A program made the position numbers and the translations under genes. From Anthopleura xanthogrammica (Eukaryota > Cnidaria > Anthozoa > Actiniaria > Actiniidae): a stretch of DNA of 64,000 nt. Within the stretch, counting starts at the first letter, position 1, and each line of letters starts with the position of its first letter. The notes under the pieces were generated by a model that saw nothing but the letters and a program-made list of their open reading frames with translations, searched no databases and was not told where the DNA came from. This document shows, one piece after another, positions 31,503 through 50,400 of this stretch. Location: contig OZ025220.1 in the NCBI GenBank assembly GCA_964019055.1, positions 7,180,620 through 7,244,619 on the forward strand, given 5' to 3'.

Positions 31503-34500
31503 GGTGGTGATGCTGATAATGATGATGATGATGTTAGTGATGATGATGATGATGATGATTGCTGATGATGATGATGATGGTGGTGATGGTGATAATGGTG
31601 ATGATGATGGTGGTGGTGATGATAATGATGATGGTAATGGTGGTAGTGGTGGTGATGATGATGATGGTGATGGTGGTGGTGATGATGGTGATGGTGGTAG
31701 TGGTGGTGATGATGATGATGGTGATGATGGTAATGATGATGATAGTGAGGGTGGTGATGATGCTGGTGATAATGATGATCATGATGGTGAGGGTGAGGGT
31801 GATGATAGTGATGATGGTGAGAGGTATGATGAGGGTAATGATGATGCTGATGCTGATGCCTATCATGGTGATGATGAAGTTGGTGATGATGCATGACAAT
31901 GATGATGATGATGGTGATGATGATGATGATGAGAATGCATGATGATGAGGAGGAGGAGGAGGAGGAGGAGGAGGAGGATGATGATGATGATATGAACAGA
32001 GCATTAAATACATCAAACGACCTACCTGAGTAAACTCACTCAACATTGCAGTCTTCGGCACATCAGGCAAAGGAACAGGACCTTGAGTAGGAGAAGCAGG
32101 TGAAGTATTCGGCCTTCCCTGATTAGATTTACTCGACATCTTCCTCTCCTTCTCCACATCTATAATATCCACCTTCCCATCACTTTTCACATTCTTATTT
32201 TTATCCTTCTGTATCTGTAATGCTTCCTCTAATGCCGGCCACTTCACATACTCCCTTAAGTCCTCCTTTTTCACCAAGTTCTTCAACACATTTTCTAACC
32301 CTTTAGGTGTTTGTTCATTGAGCTGGTTTTTCAAATTCTGAAGTTCTTTAGATAAATCTTGAATGTTTCCTGACATTTCACCCAAAGTCTTTCCACCACC
32401 AAGGAACTCATTGAGTAACGACATGACTCGGTCGATTCCCTCTTCGGCAGCTTGGAGGCGGCTGTTTATCTTCATAAATTGCCAAACACCAGATAGTGTA
32501 CTTTCTTTGTTTGTTTTGTCAGTGCTTAGAGAGTCATTCTGCTGGGCTTCTTGTATGATAGCTTTGTTTGAGGGCAGTTCATCCAGCAGTTTTAGTTTGT
32601 CTTCAAGATTGCTAATTTTGTTTTCTAGGTGTCTCTGCTTTGACCTTAACCTGTTGAGGAAGGAAAAACAAAACTGTATCAGGTTCAGTGGTACAGGAAG
32701 AAAGGGGAAGGAAGTGAATGCCTCCTGGCCAAATGATGATGATGATGATAGTGATGATGGTGATGATGATGATGATGGTGATGATGGTGACGATGGTGAT
32801 GATGGTGATGATGGTGATGATGGTGATGATGATGATTGATGATGATCATGATAATGATGTTGGTGATGATGATAGTAGTGATGATGATGATCATGATAGT
32901 AGTGATGATGATGATAATAATGATACATGATGATGATGATGATGATACATGATGGTACGTGGTGATAATGATGGTCATGATGATGATGAAAATTTTCTAT
33001 AGTGAACAAATACAGTATGAATACTTACTGGTTTTCAATATTTGGCTCATGCACAATCACTCACACACACACACTCACGCAAACTACCACTACAGCATTC
33101 AATATCCTATGGATACAAATTTCAACTCACACATTGATTTGTTATTTTTTTAGCCCATAAAAATATAAAACATTGAAAGAAATAATGATTTAATCCGAGT
33201 TGAAACAACAGGAAAGCCCTTTGCAACTATATTAATCACTTCACTTTTTTAATTTATAGTGGGAAACAAATTCAGTAAATGAATACCAGTTTCCAACTTG
33301 GCCCACTGTCACTCACACACACAACCACTACATTACATATTATATATATACTTTTAGGGAAAAAAGTAATACTTTTTGTAAAAGTTTCTTGCAATGTCAC
33401 TACACGCAAGTTAAAAAGCTAAAAATCTTACTGTCTAAGAAAAGCCTAGAAGTTCAAAATTGTAATCAATAATCCCACACGTTAAGTTTGGTTGCTAGGA
33501 TCAACTATAATAGTTTCCCCAAACAAAATAATCCTGATAAACTGATTAAATTTTCTTCAAAAAATTGTTTCAATATTTTGACCCAAAATGTTGCGATTTG
33601 AATTTCCTTTTATTTTGATTAAAATTCACAATTTCGGAAAACAAATTTCAAATTAAAATCTCAAAGCAAACAAAGTATGGAAACTATATTTAAACAGCGT
33701 GTTGAAACACTTACTTATTACTTTTTTAATAAATAATTTAATAAATTTTAGGTTTTAGGGAGAATTTTACTAGTCGTGTTATTGAACAAAAAAAGATTTT
33801 GTCGACAATTTTTTTTAACATATAACTTGAATGCTCTAAGCAAATTATTATTCGAAAAACATATTACAATGATTTATGCTACTCAAGTTTCTCTAGAATA
33901 ATTAATCGTTTATGAATTGCAAATTTTAGCATCAAAAAACCTAAAATATATCCACAAAAAATTGAGAGTTTTATTCTTAGATAATTAAGCTCAATTTCTT
34001 CCTAGGATTTTAGATATATATTATTTAAGAAGTTAGAGATTCATATTGTTGAATTTTTAATATTGGAGAAAACTACACGCGCGGTAACCAAAGTAACAGG
34101 AAACCATTCGAATGTCAACAAAATCGATAACAACATTTCTGACCTTCAATTCGCGCTAAAATACCAAAAATGTTTTCTTCACTTAAATAAATCTTTATTA
34201 AACCTTAAAATCCGAGTATAATTCTTATAAAAACGGGATGGATATTTGTCGACTTTATCATGAAAACAGTCATTAGTATTTTGTAAGCCAGGAATTGTTC
34301 TGAATTTCACGCTAGATTAAGGGATTATTTTGGAATTCTATACTCTGTTGGTCAAGACTAAAAAACCTTGGGAAGCATTTAAATAACCTGTATTGGATTT
34401 AGATTTAGTTTTAGGAAACTTTGATTATTTCTGTTCAAATTCTCAAAAATTTAAAGAAATATTGATGTAATTTTTGAAGTGTGAGCTTCCAGACACTGTA

Positions 34501-35080
34501 CGTGTGAGAACGATACTGGAATTTTGACCTAAAAATCACGTCAAAATAACAGCCTTTTTAGAATAATATTTCCTATATCTGAAGTAGTCTTTCCTATTAA
34601 GAATTTTTTATATCATCAGGTTAAAATGACGGAAATATTTTGGATAAATTAAATAAACAAGTTTAATACTTACGATTCTACTTCTTGATCTTTTGAAATG
34701 ACTTCGTCGGTTTTGCTCGCGTGTTCGCTTTCATGTGAACTCGAACTTATCTGATCACCTTCAAAAACCTTCTTTTTTCCTTCTTCTGGTTTCTCTTCTT
34801 CGTCTTCAGAATCACTAGTTTCGCCTCGAGGGCTTTTTTCAGCAGATTCTATCGGAACTCGCTCAGACGTCTTTATAATCTCCTTCTTGTCACTTTGCCT
34901 TTCTAAACGTGCTTCATATTGAACTTCTTTCAAACTCTTCCCGTCATATTTCAGCCCAATGTGAGACAAAATTCCATGCAACAGTTCATGAAGACCTTTA
35001 AAATTGACAATTCCAAATTCCGGAGATTTTAGAGAAACATCGACAAGGTTATGCAGTCTTTCGACATCGGCTACCCCCAT
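22900..35080 (-). CDS. QRICH2-like: QRICH2/C16orf96-like DUF4795 coiled-coil protein, 12 exons, 991 aa
   Basis: Exons in coding order: 35080-34674, 32650-32026, 31023-30810, 30303-30002, 28006-27706, 27356-27121, 26598-26442, 25831-25722, 25273-25136, 24784-24554, 23693-23586, 23046-22900. All are GT-AG and phase-consistent. Residues 1-50 (SPEFGIVNFKGLHELLHGIL) match the conserved N-terminus of C16orf96/QRICH2. Residues about 60-135 are acidic and charged. Residues 136-516 are coiled coil (LRSKQRHLENKISNLEDKL). Residues 517-695 are the DUF4795 core (DYKADKSALENMVNTTTFD), ending in the Cys-x2-Cys segment FHCISCNRPVE. Exon 7 has RPCGGSHTVMN and exon 8 has DGHVYKGR, both hallmarks of the QRICH2 C-terminal region. 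Residues 785-991 are Pro/Ser-rich. In mammals QRICH2 is needed to build the sperm flagellum; a flagellar/ciliary role here is inferred. Introns hold GAT repeats and two satellites. Confidence 0.88.
23121..23163. repeat. Short hairpin TATAGCGCCAT...ATGGCGCTGTA
   Basis: TATATAGCGCCATT and AATGGCGCTGTATG form a 10-12 bp stem with a short loop (TCCAGCAGTTC), inside the last intron of the DUF4795 gene. Confidence 0.6.
23270..23470. repeat. Degenerate (CAAA)n/(CAAG)n tract
   Basis: Irregular AACAAACAAGCAAACAAG-type units over about 200 bp, in the last intron of the DUF4795 gene. Phe/Leu/Cys-rich minus-strand frames here are artefacts. Confidence 0.8.
23812..24250. repeat. 104-bp satellite, ~4 copies (locus 2)
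   Basis: Same unit as 20131-20567 (CATGACGGGCAGTGTTTGTA, CTGGTAATGAGATTCATGAG, GATTGATACCAAGCAATAG). It is in the same + orientation but inside an intron of the minus-strand DUF4795 gene. Copies here share GTTTGTATGTCATTG, against GTTTGCCTGTCATTG at locus 1, so each locus has been homogenised separately. Confidence 0.92.
24262..24485. mobile_element. Palindromic 'GCGCCATCTTGAAAGG' MITE, copy 2 of 4
   Basis: CCAGCGCCATCTTGAAAGGT and GTGCCTTTGCATCAAAGTGA are mirrored by CTACCTTTCAAGATGGCGCA on the right. The outer ends AGCCCCTTC and GAAGGGGACTAT extend the terminal repeat. It directly adjoins the 104-bp satellite. Confidence 0.8.
25327..25592. mobile_element. MITE with ~65-bp inverted repeats (GATTCCGAACATGGCGGACA)
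   Basis: ACACCGATTCCGAACATGGC and GGGGGCGAAAACGAGGCTAG at the left are mirrored by CTAGTCTCGTTTTCGCCTCC and CATGTTCGGAATCGGTGTAT at the right. The flank AAGGCGCGGTAATA resembles ends seen near 46010. It lies in the intron between exons 8 and 9 of the DUF4795 gene. Confidence 0.75.
25930..26245. repeat. Degenerate ~110-bp repeat, about 3 copies
   Basis: GTGACATTGAAAGTACCG..., ...GTCGTCATGAGCCGTG... and TTCTGATTGGTT recur at roughly 110-bp spacing. Divergence between copies is high. Confidence 0.55.
26880..27115. repeat. Diverged tandem repeat of GGACCAGTATATGTTCT
   Basis: Blocks reading GTACGGACCAGTATATGTTC and CACTTGGTCCATA recur three to four times, with a (GTATT)n pentamer at about 26990-27007. 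In the intron between exons 6 and 7 of the DUF4795 gene. Confidence 0.6.
27615..27670. repeat. (CATA)n microsatellite
   Basis: About 13 CATA/CGTA units, 35 bp downstream (in transcription) of the DUF4795 exon 5 donor. Confidence 0.95.
28340..29950 (-). repeat. 57-bp satellite, ~28 copies, in DUF4795 intron 4
   Basis: Units of 57 bp (GAGGTTGTTTCAGGGTTCGA...CTTAGATCAGCCCA) span 1.6 kb. Variants (TTCGATC, TTTGATC, TTCAATC, TTGGATC) recur in ordered groups of three to four units, showing block amplification. The transcribed (minus) strand reads GGCTAACTCACAGATC in each unit. The same unit recurs at 43340-44165 in the sense strand of the GTPase gene. Confidence 0.95.
30425..30615 (+). mobile_element. 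SINE-like repeat (copy 1)
   Basis: GGGGAGCACGGATGGCGTAG begins a tRNA-like head. The body GTTTTCCGGTTTTCCTCCCTC and AAAATCAACTTCTA is repeated in inverse at 56560-56725. Two dispersed copies and the layout suggest a SINE; the A/B boxes are weak. Confidence 0.6.
31100..31985. repeat. (GAT)n trinucleotide region in DUF4795 intron 2
   Basis: Nearly 900 bp of GAT/GGT/GCT triplets with a (GAG)n block at about 31945-31977. It yields Asp- or Met-rich frames on + and His/Ser/Ile-rich frames on -. The real exons 32026-32650 and 30810-31023 flank it, so the long minus-strand frames are intron read-through. Confidence 0.95.
32728..32990. repeat. (GAT)n trinucleotide region in DUF4795 intron 1
   Basis: GAT/GGT triplets, interrupted, start 78 bp upstream of exon 2. 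Histidine-rich minus-strand frames are artefacts. Confidence 0.95.
33050..34660. other. AT-rich intron 1 of the DUF4795 gene
   Basis: Strongly AT-rich with short (CA)n blocks at about 33060-33075 and 33312-33320. Nothing else was recognised. Confidence 0.5.
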
Positions 35081-37031
35081 CTTCGCACGCTCTAACTTGT
35101 CACTTACGCCAGTTTATAAAATTACGCCAAACAGTTACTCAAGATTAATTTTAAGGTAGCTGTTGCCAGTTGCAAACCAAGATAAAGCGGGAAACACGGT
35201 TTCTCTGCGCGTTTTTCACAGTCAGGATAGTTTGTATCTTACCGTAGTTACGTATTAAATTGTTTTATGAAATGTGTTAACTGGAGAACAATAGTATGAT
35301 CCGTTCAGGTCAAACAAGAGGTCAATGAGATTTATTTTCTGGATATATTAAATGCCTTTCATCTGTCAACCGTACGTAATACTAGAATTCCTTTGTTGCT
35401 AAGCGCTACTTTATTAGCAGGAGTTTGAAGGATGTTCTCTCGAAATTAATTTTAGGAGAAGAAGTCCGAGAGAATTGTCATTCAGCGTGAGCTTCGATAA
35501 AAAGAGGAAAAAGTCGGGATTTTTTTCCGCGCGCGCGCAAAAGAGAATATGTTTTGCATTCAAGAGTTGAAGCCTGCGTTCACTGCTCTGAAAAAGAAAA
35601 AGAGAAAGAGAAAAGAAAAAAGAAAAAAGAAAAAAGAAAAAAGAAAAAAGAAAAAAGAAAAAAGAAAAAAGAAAAAAGAAAAAAGAAAAAAGAAAAAAGA
35701 AAAAAGAAAAAAGAAAAAAGAAAAAAGAAAAAAAATCAATTATCCTGCTTACACCAAGGCGCCTCTAGCTCCAAGACTATAGCAGAGTTATGGCTTTTTT
35801 AACATGCATTTATAACTTTTACACAATATTTAATACACCGACGCAGTCCATACAAGTCACTAGTTTATAATCACAGTTTTAGCGCGCAACGCAGCGATCT
35901 TTTGCGCGCAATTTACAGAACGACTGTCTCACAGCTGTGGTTACTGATGGCATTGGCATAATGTTCCAAATAAATGCAAATTTTATCCGTGTCTCGCTTC
36001 ACGCTAGTAAAGTCTATTTTCGTTAAGATGCGGAGAAAATGCACCTGAGAATGAGTGGAGACTCTGCTATTGTTGTTGCAAGAAAAGTGGCAACGTGCGA
36101 CATCGAAAACTGTTGCGCCCAACGTTGAAAAAACCCTGACTTACACCGTGTGTGTGTCTCCCGGTGTGTCCAAGACAGTTTCTTTTACCTTCTGTGCATT
36201 TGCGCGCCTCAAGCTTCACCACTCGGTGCAACAACAAATTTTTGTTGCGCGACTTTCGTTGCAGAACTGAAGCGCTTTCCACTCTCTGCAACAATGAAAA
36301 TTTGCTCTTAAACTTCCCAATGCAATAATCTTTACAACTTTATTGGGCAATATAACTGTTAATACTGAATACATGAAAATAGTTTAAAGGAAAACTGAGA
36401 TAAATAAAACTACCCAATAGGAAAAGCGCGAACGGGACTCTAAGTCCCATGCTAGGCACAATGTTGCGCGACTGGTTGTACGATTTTGTTGCTCGTGTTT
36501 TCGCGCCTTATGTTTGAGTTGGTCGTTTAAACATGACCTGCTTGCGACATCTTACAACACTGAATTTAGTCCTCACAATGGGCTCCTGCCCTCACACCGA
36601 GCTACATGGCGTTACTCCTTAGCTAGCGTGATCCAATGGGCTCCTGGCGTGACCAAGCTAACATGTGACGCTGTGTAATGCGTTAGTCATACCAGAAGTG
36701 CCTTCGGATTTTAACGCAACCTTTGGTTTCTTGTACTCAGAAAAAAAAATCCAAAAATTCAATTACATCAGAATTTAGCGTGACTCCTTCAACCGGAAGT
36801 GGTTTTTAGACAGGCCGGATGACATCGATATGACTTTGAACTTCAGCAGGACACTCGTTGACCTTTCGTTGTACTATCGTAAGCCATGACATCCGAAATA
36901 TTTCCGAAAATGGTCCGAAGAGAAGTCGAAAGTTTCTCGTAAATACGGAAATCTTCCCAGTGGTCGTCCGAGTTGTCCCAGAAATCGAAACAAAATTTGT
37001 TGGATAAGTAGAACGAAAAGCATCTCAAATA
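35081..37031. promoter_or_regulatory. Divergent intergenic region between the DUF4795 and GTPase genes
   Basis: The two start codons (35080 on - and 37032 on +) are 1.95 kb apart, head to head, so promoters of both genes should lie here. It includes a CGCGCGCGCGC block at 35528, a (GAAAAAA)n repeat at 35600-35735, and a diverged palindromic area near 36050-36300. No core promoter element could be assigned. Confidence 0.45.
35582..35735. repeat. (GAAAAAA)n heptanucleotide repeat
   Basis: About 20 near-perfect 7-bp units, purine-only on the + strand. The Lys/Arg-only frames are artefacts. Confidence 0.95.
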
Positions 37032-44372
<7,341 letters not shown>

Positions 44373-44670
44373 TTATTAATTCTTAACGATCTTAAATAAT
44401 TTAAGCCAATTAAATAATTTAATTATGAATCATGGACAATAGAGCTTTTTTCCCTCTCGGATGTGATTAATGTGATCGAGAGAGATTGCAGCGAAGCTCT
44501 TCCTTCCTGAACTTTACCACACAGGGAACCCAAACGCCAAAAATGTAAAAAGAATATTGCTCCATTGTTGCTTTTGATGCGTGTCCAAGAAAATGCATAT
44601 TAGGAACATTAGGCTTTTCCGAGTTCCTCTGCCTTTTTTTCAAGAGAGTTTGCTAAGCTTTCCATCATAT
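44373..44670. other. 3' flank of the GTPase gene
   Basis: Non-coding AT-rich DNA, presumed 3' UTR and intergenic. Nothing else was recognised. Confidence 0.4.
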
Positions 44671-44996
44671 TGTATCGGGTATGCTCGTCGGAAATTTCCA
44701 AAAATACCCCTAAAAGATACCGGAAGTTTTTTCAAAAGGGCGTGGCTTGGCAAATCTTAACCCCTAAGAGATACCACAAAAATAATACTTTTAAAAAATA
44801 CATTAAATTACATTGAGTAATATTCTGAGTCTACGCAGGCATACGTATTGCGTTATTATGCGATGGGCTGGTTCCTTTTTCAACACCCTAAAAGATACCA
44901 GAAAGTGCTGATTTGCTAAACCTCAAATTTAAGACCCTAAAAGATACCAAATCGCTGATTTTTACCCCTAAGTGATACGACGAGCATACCCGATAC
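44671..44996. mobile_element. MITE with GTATCGGGTATGCTCGTCG ends
   Basis: GTATCGGGTATGCTCGTCG at the left is mirrored by CGACGAGCATACCCGATAC at the right. Inside, CCCTAAAAGATACC is repeated five or six times. It is followed by CCCCCGGGGTCCCCCCGGGGGGG. Confidence 0.85.
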
Positions 44997-45274
44997 TTTA
45001 CCCCCGGGGTCCCCCCGGGGGGGGGCACATCCCAGTGTTTCTTTGACTTCTCGAGTGCTCTACAGCTCTAAGCGTGTTTTTATCACAGTTCATAGACATA
45101 TACTTATACTTATAATAACGGATAACAAGATATTGTCATATGTCTATAAACTTATAATGCCTATGTAAGTTTGTATCGCGATTCTCCTATAAGTTTGATC
45201 GGGAGAGAGCCGCCAACATAAACCTGTATTGTCGGCTCAGAACTACCGCGCGATAGAAGAATCGCGATACAAAA

Positions 45275-45442
45275 CTTATTGCGATTTTGAGCCGCCAATA
45301 CGGGTTATGTTGACGGCGTTGGAAGAAAATATATACCGTAGTGACCTTTGCGACTACGGTCAATACGGAATATATTTTCATTTTCCCCCAACTACCCGCC
45401 AACATAAACCCGTATTGGCGGCTCAAAATCGTAACAAGTTAT
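45275..45442. mobile_element. MITE with GATTTTGAGCCGCCAATACG arms
   Basis: ACTTATTGCGATTTTGAGCC then GCCAATACGGGTTATGTTG is mirrored by CAACATAAACCCGTATTGGC then GGCTCAAAATCGTAACAAGT. A further partial arm (CCGCCAACATAAACCTGTAT) sits just left, at about 45210-45240, suggesting nested copies. Confidence 0.8.
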
Positions 45443-46082
45443 AAATACACTTATATGAACAATATCACAATTCTAGAGGATGCTAATCTTGGAACAATGA
45501 ACAATTATCTTACCCCCCCCCCCCTCCCCCAGTAGGTAGTGTGTTACTCTTTATTTAAGAGATTTTATTACTTTAAACAATAGAGGAGGTTTTATAGTGC
45601 TTTTACTAGATATAAACAAAGCGTTTGAGCTGAGCGTGTTTGCTGTACTCTGATATAAACATGGTTTTTCGACCAAGCGTTTCAACCAATCAGCGTGCGC
45701 ATAGATCTCCAATATTTTAGAAATTACAATATGAACTGCATAATAGCTAGTGTCCATTCACGGTAGCCGTAGAAAACCGACGTCCTTTCGCTCCTCATCC
45801 CCCCGCAAAACTACATTCACGGGAATTAAAAATTTATACGCCGAAAGGTCTTACCCGTTGTTCTGTTGCAATTTGTGTCACTTCAAACCCAACGAAACAG
45901 AGCTAAACTCTTACATTTTGAATATCTGACTGATATTAGTTTTGGATTGTGGGTACGATTCTGATTAAAATGCAAGTGAGGTTTTGTTCTTCATCGATGT
46001 AAGGTGCGGTAATACTAGCAACAAAATCGTGCAACTTGTCGATGTTGCAAATTCAAAATTTGTCGGAAAAGGTAGATTCGAC

Positions 46083-46430
46083 ACTAGAGAAAAACGTTTG
46101 CGCATGCGTGCCTTTCAGCACGCTTTCCAAGAATTTACAAGTGTTTTATTGAGAAAGTAAATGCTTGTTTTCTCCAAGTATACAAAAAATTTCGCGGGTA
46201 TACTTTTGTGAGACCAAGATACTGTATTAATAAAGGCAATATGAAAGAATTAGCCTTAAGTTTCAAGAACTGACTTTAAGTTTTGGCATTTTGTAAAAAC
46301 TTCTTCAGGCAAGTGTGAAAGTCAAATTAGCATATTTTTACAATAGCACGAAGACGCTTATGACTAATTTGCATGCGGACTTAGAACATGCGCAGACGTT
46401 TTTCACGCGTGTCGGTAGATTCACTTTCTA
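46083..46430. mobile_element. ~350-bp dispersed repeat, copy 1
   Basis: From ACACTAGAGAAAAACGTTTG to CATGCGCAGACGTTTTTCAC this block is nearly the same as 54731-55075, in the same orientation. The ends AAAAACGTTTGCGCATGCG and CATGCGCAGACGTTTTT are inverted, so it is itself a TIR element. Confidence 0.8.
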
Positions 46431-46806
46431 CTTTTTTGCAACAAGCAGCCACAACTTGCAACATCGATTAACAGTATGTTGCGTGACAAGTAGCAAGATT
46501 TTGTTGCCATATTTCCACACCTTTAGGCAAAGCAACCAGTGGAGGGGAAAATCATCTTAGATGCGAGGCTAACAGGAAAACGCAAAAGAAATTTCAAAAG
46601 TTCATCGAGAATAAGTGATCTTTTCTCTTGATGTTTATTAGACTCCCTTCTTTTATTTACTCGAGAAATAAAGGAATGTGTATATAATCTGAAAATAAAA
46701 TCTTATCTAATCAGTCTAAATCGAGTTTAAATTCGCTAACTAACTTGCTACCTCTCTAACTGAATTTTCTGTAGTTAAAACTATTCACCTGTTTGGTGAA
46801 AATGCC

Positions 46807-47096
46807 TTTTTACAGAGCGACGCGCCTTACCGTGGCCACCCTGCAAAAGTTTCGTACAAGTTAACCAATCAGAATTCGATTTCAAAGCAGCGCCGATCGA
46901 CAAACACATTACTGCGATTCTCAAGAAAACTCTTTCAATTATTTCAAGCAATGTGGATATGTTTGATTTAATGGTTGTATTTGCTTTTCATGACAAATAA
47001 AATATGTAAACAATCTCATTAGTTCTCGCATTTTGATTGGTTAACTTGTACGAAACTTTTGCAGGGTGGCCACGTTAAGGCGCGTCGCGCTGTAAA
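46807..47096. mobile_element. MITE with ACAGCGCGACGCGCC-type ends
   Basis: CGACGCGCCTTACCGTGGCC and ACCCTGCAAAAGTTTCGTAC plus AAGTTAACCAATCA are mirrored by TGATTGGTTAACTTGTACGA ... GGCCACGTTAAGGCGCGTCG. The terminal ACAGCGCGACGC is shared with 40776-40986. Confidence 0.85.
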
Positions 47097-47176
47097 CAAC
47101 AAACCATTCTGCGTTCAAAGTCAGTATTCCTTGAACCGCCATTTCGATAGTTTGTTGGAATTAATAGTTCCATTCA

Positions 47177-47345
47177 CAGTTCCCTGCGCCATCTTGAAAG
47201 GTAGTCGCGCACTTGCACCGAAATGAGACGAACCGTGAGCTTGCAATGATAGACACCTTTTTTAACACCTTGGACAATTATTCACATGTCTCTATCATTG
47301 CAAACTCACCGTTCGTCTCGCTTCAAAGCAAAAGCCCGGCTTCCT
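47177..47345. mobile_element. Palindromic 'CAGTTCCCTGCGCCATCTTG' MITE, copy 4 of 4
   Basis: The left end CACAGTTCCCTGCGCCATCT is intact. The right arm (GTTCGTCTCGCTTCAAAGCA) is recognisable but its outer end has decayed. Confidence 0.75.
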
Positions 47346-47400
47346 TTCAAAAAGCTGTAAAGCTGAGCTGTAAAAAATAAGGAGTATAAAAACAAATCGG

Positions 47401-50400
47401 TTACCTACCATACAAACAATGTGTCTCTATGTTGAGTGGTTTGCTGTAAGGTCCTGGTCCAGCACTTGTGGTTGCTCTCACAGATACCCTATACATTGCA
47501 CAAGCCAATAATTTCTCGATTTCATATACGAATCCATCGGTTGTACCATTGTTGGTGGGTTTTTTCCCATACATTGCCGCTGACTGCTCCCTGTCCTTCA
47601 CCAAACTCCATATCACTTCATATTTTTTCACGATGCCATTTTGGAGCTCTTTTGGGACTGGACCCCACATGACTCTGTACGATGTAGTGTTGATCTTTTG
47701 AGCAGCCACGGGTTGTGGAGCAGCTTCTGGTACTAGAAACGTAGATTTCCAACAAAAATAACCTTGTATGGCTATACATGCATGCAAGGATGGACGGACG
47801 GACGGATGGGAGGTTGGATGGTTGGATGAGCAGAGAAAGGAATATAGATGGATACTGGGTAGAGGGAGGAAGGGATGCAGGATAACATGAATAGATCGAT
47901 GGTTGGATGTGTAGGTAGGCGGGTGGGTGGGGTAGGTGAAGGGATGGATGGATGATTGGATGTGTCGGTAGGCGGGTGGGTGGGGGAGGGGAAGGGATGG
48001 ATGGATGGTTGGATGTGTAGGTAGGCGGGTTGGTGGGTAGGTGAAGGGATGGATGGATGGACTTTTTTAAGGCTTCATCAGATGAAAATAATCTTACCAT
48101 CCTCTTTGGTTGTTGCTTTCACTTCCATGCTCCTTGGCCCCTGATATTCTGTATTCCTAACCGACACTGTTACATTATACCTTGTATATTTCTCTAGTGC
48201 CGTTAATGTGTACTTTGTAACTACTCCAACGTTGATCGTCTGCATTCTTCCTCCGTGTTTTGTGTACCTTATCGTGTAACCAACTAATGGTCCATTTACC
48301 AGTGTCTCGTCATGAAGCTACAGTAAAAATCAAAAGTGTGATACACTACCTCATAATGTTGGAAATATTAAGCATGCAGTGTAAGAAAAAGCGCTTTAAA
48401 AATCGTATATAAACTAAATCCCCCCCTCCCTCATTCGATGTTGTTCCTTGAGAATGTGGCTAGCTCACGGTACCCAACTTTGGCCATTTTTTATTTCTTT
48501 TCGGATGAAATACATCAGTTCATTAATAATGGTAATAGAACTGAGTGGAGTGCAATTTGGGCTGAAATTATGCGAGTGATTATGTTAATCACGAGTATAA
48601 TTTTAGACTAAAACTGCAGAACACGAAGTTCGGTTACCGAGTAATTATATCCATTTTTTTTATGATAAAAACAAACTAGGACTATTTTTAAAACTTACCG
48701 TCCAGTTTACTTGAATACTTTGGGAAGAGATTGGAGTAAGGATCACTTCAGGTTTAGCTTCAGGTACTGAGGGAAAAAAAATTATTTATGTGAATTCATA
48801 TTTCGCTTCATCGTGAGAAGAAATAGCGAAGCAGATTAAGTTGTGTATGACGTTTTGGGAAAAGAGGGTTTCAGAGGTCATGTCATACATTGGACAAGCC
48901 AATAATTTCTCGATGTCATATACGAATCCATCGGTTGTACATGTACCATTAAGGGTGAGTGTTTCCTATGCATTGCTGCTGACTGCTCATCCCTGTCCTT
49001 CACCAAACTCAATAGCACTTCATGTTTTTTCTCGATACCATGTTGGACCTCTTTTGGGACTGCACCCTACATGACTCTGTACGATAAAAACCTAGATTTC
49101 TAACAAGAGAAATATTGTGTGTGTGCATGCAAGGATGGACAGACAGATTGGAGGGTGGATGAAAGGAGGGATGGACGAGCGGGTTGAATTATTGATGCAT
49201 GATGGATGGAAGGGAGGGAGTGATGGTATCGATTGATGATTGGATGGTTGGATGTGTGGGTATAGGCGCGTTGTTGGGTAAATGAAGGGATGGTTGGATG
49301 GTTGGATGTGTAGGTAGGCGGGTGGGTGGGGTAGGTGAAGGGATGGATGGATGGTTGGATGTGTAGGTAGGCGTTGGTGGGGTAGGTGAAGGGATGGATG
49401 GATGGATGGTTGGATGTGTAGGTAGGCGGGTTGGTGGGGTAGGTGAAGGGATGGATGGATGGTTGGATGTGTAGGTAGGCGGGTGGGTGGGGTAGGTGAA
49501 GGGATGGATGGATGGTTGGATGTGTGGGTATAGGCGGGTGGGTGGGGTAGGTGAAGGGATGGATGGATGGTTGGATGTGTATACACATTATAAAGTAGGC
49601 GGGTGGGTGGGGTAGGTGAAGGGATGGTTTGATGGACTTTTTAAGGCTTCATCAGATGAAAATAATCTTACCATCCTCTTTAGTTGTTGCTTCCACTCCC
49701 ATGTTCCTTGGCCCCTGATACTCTGTATTCCTAACCGACACTGTTACATTATACCTTGTATATTTCTCTAGTGCCGTTAATGTGTAGTTTGTAACTACTC
49801 CAACGTTGATCGTCTGCGTACTTCCCCCATGTTTTGTGTATCTTATCGTGTAACCAACTAATCCCGGTCCATTCACCAAACTGTCGTTATTAAGCTAGGC
49901 GCAACATTGTTCATTAATTTATTATATCCACTTTGAAATCACTAGCAAATCCTGTAATCTGATTGGCTCTCAGTAGATTGATTCAAGCACGAATCACACT
50001 ATTTTGAGTCCGAATCGCATCTTTTTGTCAGCCAATCACAATGCAACACTAGAAAAGGTAACCAATCAGATTACAGGATTGTATGTAATCAGCCAATCAG
50101 ATTACAGCAAATAAGGAACATAAAATGTAGCTTTTTTCAAGTTTGACTGGAATTTTTGGTTACAAAAAGAAACAAAATACTGGCTATTTGTGAATAAATA
50201 CTTTTGTATTTATCACAAATTTAGTGTCTATCTAGTATGATTTCAAAATGGATATAATAAAGTGATAATTGAACTTTGTGTCGTGCAATTTTGGTCTGAT
50301 ATCAAACTTGCGATTACAAATCACACTCCCGCTACGCGGTCGTGTGATTTTGTTATCGCGCGTTTGATATCAGACCAAATTGCACTCCACTTAGTTCAAT

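Noticed and set aside
31103..33009. Minus-strand frames of 263 and 491 codons, His/Ser/Ile-rich
   Set aside because: They join the real DUF4795 exon 2 (32026-32650) to GAT-repeat introns. Splice sites and phases define the exon borders.
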